From positions 19,506,509 to 19,570,508 of the forward strand of contig OY754475.1 in NCBI GenBank assembly GCA_963575645.1: a DNA stretch of 64,000 nt. Direction: 5' to 3'. The notes beneath the pieces are model-generated. The model was given only the letters and a program-made list of their open reading frames with translations, searched no databases and was not told where the DNA came from. Made by a program: the position numbers and the translations under genes. The number at the start of each line of letters is the position of its first letter. Position 1 is the stretch's first letter. This document shows, in pieces, positions 27,501-39,500 of this stretch. Source of the stretch: Xanthostigma xanthostigma. Its lineage: Eukaryota > Arthropoda > Insecta > Raphidioptera > Raphidiidae.

Positions 27501-30500
27501 CCGTACCAGTGTGACGTTTGCGATAAGCGTTTTAGCGAACCGGGCACTTTGATAGAACACCAGGCCGTGCATACTGGTGAGAAACCATATCAGTGTGACG
27601 CTTGTAATATGTGTTTTAGTTTTTCACACGATTTGATAACACACCAAAGCACGCATAACAGTGAGAAGCCACATCGGTGTGACGTTTGCAACAAGTGTTT
27701 CGGCGAATCGTGTGATTTGATAACACATCAACTTGAACATGCTGGTGAACGGTGTGGCGTTTGTGGTCAGTGTTTCAACGGAACAGGTACTCTAAGGAGA
27801 CATCAACGCGTACATACTGGTGAGAAACCGTATCAGTGTGACGTTTGTAATAAGCGTTTTAGCTTTTCACATAATTTGAGCAGGCACCAACGCGTACATA
27901 CTGGTGAGAAGCCATATCAGTGTGACGTTTGTAATAAGTGTTTCAACCAGTCGGGTGTTTTGAAAATACACCAACGTCTACATACTGGTGAGAATCCATA
28001 TCAGTGCGGCGTTTGCAATAAGAAGTTTGGCAAAATAGGTAAATTGAGAATACACGAACGCGTACATACTGGAGAGAAACCGTATAAATGCGACCGTTGT
28101 AATAAGTGTTTTACGACAAATAGTGCTTTGGGAAGACATCAACGTGTACATACTGGTGAGAAGCCGTATCAGTGTGACGTTTGTAATAAGTGCTTCGGCA
28201 ATTCGAGTTATTTGAAAATACACCGACGACTACATACTGGTGAGAAGCCGTATCAATGCGATGTTTGTAATAGACAATTTTCTCAGTCAGGCAGTTTAAA
28301 TAGCCACAAGTGTCAACACACAGTTGCTTAATTTCATGTTTGCTTGTAAAAAAACAAATTATAATATCGTCGGTCTAATTTTAAAACCTCGTAAGTCAAA
28401 ATTTTATGAAATTATGATTTTAGGCTATAGTGCTTTAGGATTTTAGTACCTACACTTCTGTAAAACCTCGTAAAAAATAACCAAAATTGACTTACGGGGT
28501 TTTAAAATTAGACCGACGATATCTATCTATCTATCTAATACAGTAGGTTCGTTCCAAGCAGCCAGCAAACGGTTCCGAAAATGTATCACCACTATTTTTG
28601 AATAAAATAAATAAATAAATATTGAGTAAAAAAAAACACTTACAATGCCTTGGTCGTCTTCATCATTCTCGTCGTCATCTGCGAGACGAGCGAGTTGATC
28701 CGATAGCAACATTCGACCGTATTTGGCTGCTAGTTTAATAGAGAGAGACAACAAATGCGGCGAATGTGAGTGGACCAATGAAATGAGTTCCAGCGCGCGT
28801 TTATCCTGATCGCTTCGACATGCCAACTGTAAAACAATACGTCGTAACGTTACTCTGTTGTTCCGATCGGTTTTCTAATAAATATAGTTTTAAAAAAAAA
28901 CTAAAAAACACGCTTTATATCGAACTAAAAAGTAAAAAATATTTTTTTTTAAAATAAGCTCAAAACCATAATGAATAAAAAATACAAGTATTATTGTGAA
29001 AAAAGCGTGGGGCGCTTTGTTCCACATTTTCGTACATCGAGCGCCCCACGCTTTTTTCACAATAATACTTGTATTTTTTATTCATTATTGTTTTAAGCTT
29101 ATTTTAAAAAAAATTATTTTTTACTTTTTAGTTCGATATAAAGCGTGTTTTTTAGTTTTTTTTAAACTATATTTATTTTCCACTTTTTAGTTCGATTTAT
29201 TGTCAAAAATTTGCCGAAAAAAAAAACAATTTTTTTTTTCGGCGTGGACGGGATTAGAACCCACGACCCGTGATTCCGAGAGTTGACGTCAGCGAAGACC
29301 TGTGCCTTAGACCGCACGGCTAGCCAGTGTACTTACAGAGCTGGCATATTATACCACTATATAAACCACTTGCTGTAGTTCAAATGAGTTTACAAACATA
29401 CATACTCACAAACTTACAAGTGAAACTAATATAAAGCGTGTAAAAATCACGGACGCTTATCGCTCAATATACCGTGTAAACTCTATATAGCGACACTCAA
29501 GGGACTGTGCACTTTGTGGCGTTATTGAGAGTTGTCGTTAAACGGAGAGAAGAAATTAATATTTTTTTATTGTTTGCAAGTTTGTGGACAACTGAGAATG
29601 TGATAACTTATCGATAAGCAGCTGAGCTAAACATATGAAAGATAAACCCAACAAACAAAAGAACGAATTTCTTAGAATCTTCGGTACGCCTGATGCCGAC
29701 AACAAAGCAACAAAATAACAAGCAAGTACTGTTTAATTGCTTAATGATGACGTATTGTTGTCGTTATTTAGAGTGGGTGTGTCGTCATTTAGAGTGTATC
29801 GTTGTATGAGCAACAAGGTAAACCAACCAGAGTTTAGTAATTTCGACGGTTTCAGTAGTTTGTCGTTATATCAAGTTTACACTGTACAAATTTTTAAAAA
29901 TGAGATCCCAAGCAGCGTTGTTATGGCCACACGCGACGGTAATCATTTTTGAGAACTCAATTGCGTTTGTGAATTGAAAGATAAGAATTTATACTCGAAA
30001 AGATGCGACTTACCGAAAACAATTTTACGGCGGATTCTTTGAACACGATGTCTGCAGTCGAACTTTCGGGCATCTGTCTCGTTTTAACGACGTCTAAGTG
30101 CGTAAATCTGAACAGTTGATCTTCGAGTTGGCTCTTATCGTTCTCGTCGATTCCGCATAACGGAAACTGAAACATGAAAAAAATTGACGGCCTGTCACGA
30201 TTGGCTTCGAAATAAACAATTCTGGTTTTTATTCTTAAATTAAAAAAAAAAAAAAAAAACAGGTAGCCTTGCGATCGCAGGAATATTAAAAAAATGATTG
30301 TCTGTAAAGTCGGTTTACGGACGATAGTTTTACGTGATAACGTATTCCGCTCGGTCAGGCGGAACGTGACACATTTCGGAACGTGACACTTTTTCGTGCA
30401 TGCAGCCGGTGTTTCATCAATTTATAAGACGTTATCACGTCAAAAGCATTCGAAAGATACTAAAGTAGCCCTTTGTCACTGTTAAAGGCCCAACAATAAA

Positions 30501-33500
30501 TTATGACAATTTAGCCAAGAAAACAAACAAAGAATCCAAAAATTTAACGTATAATTTGGAACTAGACTATCGCCTTTAAAGTTTGAAATCATTTGATATC
30601 AATATCAAGAGGGTTGTTACGAAACAGATAATTCGCCATCTTGGAGCGTCCGCCATGTTGGATTTAGAACGATGTTAGATATACTATATTGCATTGTTAC
30701 CGGACATACACACGTGTGTAAAATTTTAAAGCTCTAGTTTAATTCGAACCAGTCGAAATTTTGATCGCAAGATTTTACCCAAACTGACTGACTGACAATT
30801 CTGGTTATATTTACCTGTAACATAAGTTCCGTAGGATAATTGAAATTGGAAACCGCCGGATAATGGCTACCTTTGCATACGACTGCTCGCAGAACTTGTT
30901 CTTTCTCTAAAACTTGAATGACGAACAAGTCATCGGAAGCACCCTTGCGCTAGAAATAAAAACAAAACGCTATCAACCTGTTAACAATCGAATACGTTCA
31001 ACTGTTAATTAAACGTCAACTGTGTTTCGAAACAAAACAACTACAACTTAATGTTCATTTGTTTTGATATAAGCAAATTATAAAGATAAATGAATTAGTG
31101 AGTTTTTTCATTTACAATATTTCCGTCATGCGCAGTTTAATTTTGGTCTGTCATAATTTTGATGGAAATCTTTAAAAAGAAGAAACCAACAAACACACCC
31201 AGTGTCTGAAAATTATTGCAATACTAGTGTGGCCTGTGCGATTTATTCGCAATAAATAAGTATAATAATTATCATTTTACAAAATTATTTTTTAAATATG
31301 ATTGCAGGTATTCAATTCGTTTCTAATTTTGCACACTGCTTATAACGTTCTTCTTTTTGTTGTATTACAATATGAAGCTCAGATGACAGATCGAAGCAAT
31401 ATTTTACTAAAATTGTCATATAGACGCGCAAGTAGCAAAAGCGTTGAGCTAAGCCGTCGGATGGCATCATGCATCATTGCTGTGACATTGTTCAGCGTTG
31501 CTCGCTGTTTCAAAATTAAAGCCGTCAGATGGCAGTATGCAGTATTGTGTCTGTTGTATTACAATATGAAGGTCAGATGACAGATCGAAGTGTTGACGTT
31601 GTTTCAAAATTAAAGCCGTCAGATGGCAGACGTTGTTCAGCGTTGCTGTATTTTAATTAATTTACAAAAACAAAAGCAATAATAAATTTTTTAGTTGTCG
31701 ATGTCAGTAGAGCAAGAAATTATCTGTAAAATGATATATAATTTATGTGGTTTTTTTCTAAAAAGGGAGGCAAGCATCTTAACCTTAGCGTATTAATATA
31801 TATGATTAATTTCTTTGTTACACATAATAAAAACAAAGTTTTAACTAGCTTTGTGTTTAACAAACGAACGTCTCACTTACATGTACGGAATAATCAAACA
31901 ACGGCATCCACACAGCTGATTTCGGAACGAATACGCGGAGAATGCCAACCGAATCGTACGTAACGGGAGAACCCGATTCGGTCAGACCGAGCCAAGTGAG
32001 CGTAGCGCCATGTGAAAGAGGCACTTTCACTTCTGCATTTACCACACGAATACCTAAAAGATAAAAAACACCACTTTAAAAATGAGTCACAAATCATCTA
32101 TTCAAATCTTTGATTAACGTCTGATTAGAACAAATCATTTATACCAGGGGTCGACATCCTTTTGAGACGGAAGAGCCAAAAATTACAATTTACAAAATTT
32201 CCCAGTTTATAAAGAGCCGCTACACATTTTCGTTTCAGTATTATAGTATTTGCTTATATAGATATATATCCGAGGACGACACGTCGCGACGGGGGCGGTG
32301 CGGGTGAGACGCGAGTGGAAATAGCTGAGAGATAGGCATGGTGCTCAATCATGGATCGATTGGACGATTTTTAAGGGTTTATATAATAAAATAATTATTT
32401 TTTCGCATGGAACTGGAGAGCCGCAACTTTACATCAAAAGAGCCGCAGGTTGCCGACCCCTGATCTATACTAATAATATAAAGAGGTAAAGTTTGTAAGT
32501 TTGAATTTAGTAAGTAATCTCCGAAACTACTCGTCCGATTTCAAAATTTTTTTACCAATATTTAGAATGGACCTTTAGGATGGATATATTATCGCGTTAA
32601 AAGAAAAACGCTTGTCTTGGAGACCAATTTTGCAATGGAAGTCACCAAAAAAACGGTGGCAATCTACAAACTCTGGTCGCTAGTTAGATATAAAGAAGTT
32701 ATCTTTAATCAAAGGATTTAAATAAGACATAACCTCACTTTACGAACCTTGTATGTTTATAATCATCATCGATATATTTTGATCCTTGTTATATCCGGGA
32801 CCGCTGTGGTAAGCCACAAGTAAACAGGTGGAGCTCGACGCCAACGAAACTACTGGACCAGGAATGCAGATGACCTGTTGATGGATATCAAAAAAAAATT
32901 GAGCGAGTCTTACTAATGATGTCGGTTGTTGATCTACAATAGTGACGGGAGAATCGAATGATTTTCAGAATCGAATACTTTGTATTCGAATACTTTCAAG
33001 AATCGAATGATTATTCGAATACAAAAAACCGAATTATTTATATTTCGAATTCCTCTGAAATCAAAAGCGAAGGTGACTAATACCACAGTTTTGTTATGCG
33101 ATTTTATCACTCGTCTAAGTGCAAATTCCACGTACACCGCCACTTATTGTTTGTTTGTTTAAATTTCTACTCGGATCAGGTTCTTTGAACATTTATTGTA
33201 TTTAGGTTAGGTAATAAATCAAAAGAAACAATAGGTCATATGCATAAAACTCCAAATTGGTTAAAATTTTTATTTCGAAATATATTTTAGTTCTTGATCA
33301 TAACGTAATGGTTATTTTATTAATCTAATCGCTGAAAAAAATACAAATAATAAAAAAGAAATGTCGAAAATAAGCGCTATTTTCGAATTTTCAAAACGCA
33401 TCGTGACGTCAGAGTATATATCAACAACAGTTTTCATGACGACTGTGTCGTCTCACAGTAAGATTATGTCAGTATTTAGAGAAAACAACAAATAAACCTC

Positions 33501-36500
33501 ATTTAGAACATTGAAAATTTCACATCAAGGTTGGCATGCATCGTATATCATGACGTCACATAAGCCCGCGAACATGGCCGATTGTTTAAACTGTCTATTT
33601 TTGAATGTGAAATTTAATATTTTTTTCTTATGATAATATTACATTTTTAAATGATTATCAATTTTTTTCCGTATTATGGTTGACTAAATAATCTATTAAA
33701 AATATAAAAAAAAATCATGCATATGACCTATTTAAACAACATCATTTGTTTTTTAATGGCTTTTCTTTTAGGCCCGTAAGTTATCGAAAATCAACAACAA
33801 ACTACGCCACTGCCTTGATCGGCTATGGGCGTTACGGCATTTATATTATTTGTATGGCCTACCGACGCGCGACAGGTTACGGTGGCTAAATCGGAGAATC
33901 GAAATCGACGCGAATTCTGCTTAAGCATTGCATTCGATTCTACTGTAATATCTCGTACTCGCATCCTCACAGAAATCGGTCGGCAAGATACCGAGGCAGA
34001 ATTTCGATTTTTTAGTATTCGAATACTTCGTTAAGAATCGATGTTGAGAATCGAATGCATTCGAATACAAGCCAGAATCGAATACTTTTCTATTTTGAAT
34101 TCGAATAGTCCCTTCACTAATCTACAACCCTCTCCCTCTCTTAAATCCGCATAATAATGAGTTACGCACCTCACGCTGCGTTCCGTACACCGTAAACACG
34201 CGCAGCAAACGTTCGTTGGTCGCGACGGCTACCAAACGCTCCGATGCGGTGACACAAAGGACTTCTTCACCTTCGGGCAGTTCCGTGTCCCAGTCGCGCG
34301 CTCCTCCGCTGTCCAACGGTATGCATTTGATACGACTGAAAAGATAACGAATTGTAAAAAAAGTGTGCGTGTAACGTTTACGAACGGTTGAAGCAGAACA
34401 TGCAAACGATACATATATTGTTATACGGTATGTAAACACGTTTTGTGCACATAGGGAAATTAACATTGGGAAAAAATGACTGGATCGGAGTGAGCCTTGA
34501 AATCTTGTTTTTCAATTTGACAGATAATATTCTTTTGCAAAATGAATGTGTATACTACCGAAGAAAATATTCAAATGATTACAACATAATCGGACTTTTT
34601 TTATTAATGGGACATTAAATTCACAAAAATACTTAAATATGGTGCGAGATCAAATATCTCCGCCTTTTCGTGTTGAACCTAAAGACATTGGGTCACTGAT
34701 TTACCAACGCGCATACGTCATACCAGTCAGACAATTTTTGGATGATATGTTTCCAAACAGATGGAGTTGTTTTTTTTGTTTTATTTTTGTACAAAAAAAA
34801 TTAAAATAATGATTTATAAGAGCTCTTTTATTATTAAAAAAGCCAAGTAAAATAAAAATGAATCAAAATAAAATAGAAATCCTCAAGATTACCACGATAA
34901 TTCATAATGCAGTCATGGCTAACTCTGATCTAAGTATTTTTTCCGAATGCTAATTTCCCTATATGCATCTTACGCGTTTACATACTGTATGCTTAATAAG
35001 TAGCAAGTCTTTATACGCAAGTGCTCTAAGCGTTGAGCAACTGTTTTACAAAGTGCTTAAATCATTATTACAAGCACTCAGCACAGCCCAGCTCTGCTTA
35101 AAATACAGTTTTCCAAATTAAAACTCCCTACGACAAACCAACGATAAAACAATCGACTTTGGAACTCACCTCGGTTCTTCGCAAGCAAGGGCCAAAGCTT
35201 TTGTCGACAAACTGGCCATAGTAAAGCGATGATCATTCTTCATTTGCATCGAATTGTGGAACGTCTTGTCGTGAAAATCGACTTCGATGCAAGGTGCTCC
35301 CGGTTCGTCCCCGTCGAACGCACGAACGATGCCGACCTGATTCCACACCATGTAGCGCTGTGTCAAATGCACAGGCGTCGAACTCGGCTGGAACGGCGAC
35401 TGGAGAGTCGAGACAAATTTCGCGGCTACGTGTGTGGTGGTGCTGCTTTGACGCGAAACAGGGCGCGACTCACCTTCGAAAGATTTAATCAACTTTTAGA
35501 AAACTAGTTTCCCGGTTCGGATTCGCACGGGTAGGTTTTGATTTGGCAACTGAACAATCGATCGATTTCTCAAAAAAAAACATGCAAACACTAAACTTTA
35601 GTGTTTGCTGAAGATGAGAGCATAGCTCTCGAAATGTACATCCGCTAATAAAACTGGAGTGGTAAGAAGTAAATACAGTGTAACCTCTTTATAACGAATC
35701 TCAAGGGACCGAGCAATTTTTTCGTTATAAAGAGTTTTCGTTATATGGAGGGAAGAAAAAAAAAATAAATTTCATCTAATTAATTTATTCTAAACATATA
35801 ATATAGTCTGTTTACTTTGCCTGACGTTTTTTGCTATGCCAATATTTGTTTTGTATTTTATTAAGTATCTTATGCGTAGGTTGTGGTGGAATCATTTTCA
35901 TTAAACAATAGGAATTTTTCGATAAGTTTAGCGGCATCAAGTGCTTGTTGAATAGATGATGATGGTTCATAATCGTCCTCTTTACGTATGTAAATATTTG
36001 CTGACGCCTAAATATGAACATATTTCTTCGTAATAGAGAATGACTGTTGCGCTATAAAGAGGGTATTAATGTATGGATTTTAAGGTAAACCAACCAAATA
36101 GGTCATATACATGATTTTTTTTTTATATTTTTAATAGATTATTTAGTCAACCATAATACGGAAAAAAATTGATAATCATTTAAAATGTAATATTATCATA
36201 AGAAAAAAAATATTAATTTCCACATTCAAAAATAGACAGTTTAAACAATTAAAATTAAAATTATGTGACGTCATGATATACGATGCATGCCAACCTTGAT
36301 GTCAAATTGTCAATGTTCTAAATGAAGTTTATTTGTTGTTTTCTCTAAATACTGACATAATCTTACTGTGAGACGACACAGTCGTCATGAAAACTGTTGT
36401 TGATATATACTCTGACGTCACGATGCGTTTTGAAAATTCGAAAGTAGCGCTTATTTTCTACATTTCTTTTTTATTATTTGTATTTTTTTCAGTGATTAGA

Positions 36501-39500
36501 TTAATAAAAATAACCATTACGTTATGATCAAGAACTAAAATATATTTCGAAATAAAAATTTTAACCAATTTGGAGTTTTATGCATATGACCTATTGTAAA
36601 ACTTTCTACGTAATAGGGAGTTTTTCGTTATAACGAAGGACGTTATAAAGAGGTTACACTGTATTCTTTATTTTTTATTTTTGTTTCAACCACAGTGCTC
36701 TTAATATTTGTATCTTTGACTAACGTCTGATTAGAACAAATCTATACTAATAATATAAAGAGGTAAACTTTGTAAGTTTGAATGTACGAGGTAATCTCCG
36801 AAACTACTCGTCCGATTTCAATTTTATTTTACCAATATTTAGAATGGACCTTCAGGATGGACAGGCTATATATTATCGCGTTAAAAGAAAAACGCTTTTG
36901 TTGCAGACTCGGGCGGTCGTTCGATGTCAGTAAAATATTTCCTATGAAAATTTGTAGCACGTCAAGCAGTCGTTGCTTGAAGCTGTCCGTGTAAGGCCGG
37001 CCCTTAGTGGTTTGCGACGTAAACATAATTAGAAAAAAAAATTGCGTTTACTTACTTCCATCGATGTCGCCCAGGCCAACTCCCGAGACTTGAGCTTTGA
37101 TTTTATCCAGCGATATAACATTCTCTCCGTCTTCATCGTCGTTAGCGTCGTCGAAGTCAGCAATATCGAAATCGGCTACGCTAACCATATCAGAATCGAC
37201 GGGCTGACTGTCTAATTGAAGTTTATTGCATTCTAAAAACGTTCCTAATTGACCGGATTTATCGGTGTACGCCAGTTCTCCGTTTCCTGTAAAAAAATCA
37301 AATATTTGTAATTTGGAAAGAGACTATCTGTTATGGGAAAAAGTTATTGACCTCTTTAAGAGTTAACTCTCATAACAGATTGTCTCTTTCCAAAGATCGA
37401 TGTGCAATATCTCATTATAAAGATAGTTTTTTAGTACCTTTGAGCTATGTACTATTGGTATGGTACTCACTACGATAAATGTTTGCAATATAAAGGTGCC
37501 AAATACGATTTTAAAAAATAAAAAATAATCTGAATGGAATTTAACAGTTTTTCATTATTACCTAATCACCTATATATATATAAAATTTCATCTATGAATT
37601 GAAAATTAATAAGGTAAAAGATCCGCTAAAAACTAACGGATACGGATCTTTCTTCTCCCTCGAATATCCGCGGATACGGATATCCGGCACATCACTAATA
37701 CTGATATACAACTATAATATTGTGTGTCTAGATAATCTATACTAATATATAAAGCTGAAGAGTTTGTTTGTTTGTTTGAACGCGCTAATCTCAGGAACTA
37801 CTGGTTCGAATTAAAAAAATTTTTTTTGTTGGATAGGCCATTTATCGAGGAAGGCTTTGGCTATATAATATCACGCTACGACCAATAGGAGCGGAGCATC
37901 AATGAAAAATGTTGCAAAATATAACTCAAAATTTGTCCGTCCGACAAAAACTTTTGAACGGTAACTCCGATCATCATGAAATTTGGACACAACATTCATC
38001 TCGGTAAACGAAGATGAACGTGTGTACTCATGTCCATCCCCACCATTCGTTCTTTTGCACCCGGGTGAAACCGGGCGGGACCGCTAGCATATTTAATATA
38101 ATATTAATAACTTCAGCTGTAGGGCGTCTATAATCTAGATTCTAGTTACCTTGAGGATTCCACGCGAGCGAACACACCGTCTGTTTGTTCGGATGTGCCG
38201 CGGAGCCTACTACGACTTTGCTGGGGACGTGCCACACGCAGACGTAGCCTTTGACAGTGGCGGCGGCCAGGTACTGTCCGCACGGCGAATAAGCAGCGAT
38301 GCTAAAGGCGCCGTCGACGTCGTTGTTACGCAACGCAAACGCGAAACCCCAATTCATTGTGTCAACCACGACGATTTCGTCTCCGTGAGGATACGCGAAA
38401 TATTTCGCATTGACCGGCTCAAAACTCGGCTGACCTGCGACGAAACAAAAAAATAAACGAATTACAACAAAAACAAAAACATGTTATTGGAAGATTCAAG
38501 GATGAATCCTGGTGGCATAGGATCAATGAACTAAGCAAATACTGAAGGTTTTTTTATAATTTTAAAGTTACATTTGACACGTTTATACAATTTTCAGTAA
38601 AAATCAGTCGTTTTTTCAAGAAAAATAGTAATTTTAATACCCGTTGACGACATTTTTTATTTTCATTTACTTTTACATAACAACAATACTGAGAAAACAG
38701 ACAGCAGTGATTCTCCGAAGATGGCATAAAGTTTGCCGAAACGTCAGACAATAAAATGCATTAAAAAAACCTTCAGTATTTGCTTAGTTCATCGATCCTA
38801 TGCCACCAAGATTCTTTAGGCTAGGTTCACACGATACGGTTTTTTCTATTCGGTATTCTTATACGATTTTACCGTATACAGCAGAAACGTATTCAGTATT
38901 CACATTTAACGTTTTTCTTATACGGTAAAATCGTCAGGTTAAGCATAGGCTACGTTCACACCTTGCGGTTTACCGAAACGTTTTTTGTATGCGGTTTGTT
39001 TTGTGTTCAGTTTGCTGCAAAAAAATGGACGATGAAGACTTTGCGACTGTGCTCATTTATTGGCACTTATTTTGCAGAAAAAACAAAAAAAAAAAAAAAA
39101 ACAGAAGATTTTGTATCTAGGCGTTTAAATCTGGGTCACTTTTGGACACTCATGTTAGAATTGCGAAGTGATGAAACGAAATTCTTCAATTATTTTCGGA
39201 TGTCGATGTCAGCGTTTAATGAACTTCTAGGAAGATTGGAAGAAGATTTGAAAAAATTAATTTTATTATCCATAGCGGCACGTCTAAACACGACAATCGA
39301 ATGTAGCGACTGCCTCTACCGCACACTGCGCCGGTTAGGTACAAAGAAACCGTACTGTGAGACCGTTTCGTTTTTTTTGCCGTACGCGGCTCACGGTTTT
39401 CAGTGACAAGACACGGATGCAAAAATAAACGAAACTGTTTTTTTTACCGCATTCGGTTTTACCGTATAGTGTGAATACGTGTATATGTTTGCATTTGCTA

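Noticed and set aside
10629-28223. Several 60-115-codon minus-strand frames within the zinc-finger exons
   Set aside because: They are antisense shadows of the repetitive finger and linker codons; they repeat with the fingers and have no independent features.
31302-31580. 92-codon frame, also found at 40060-40314, as a duplicated gene
   Set aside because: The two frames differ by indels that disturb the sequence and have no domain; the whole 600-bp segment behaves as a dispersed repeat.
38963-39406. 147-codon frame as a host gene
   Set aside because: It has Harbinger-type transposase similarity over only about 50 residues and lies between inverted ends with TTA flanks, so it is a transposon relic.
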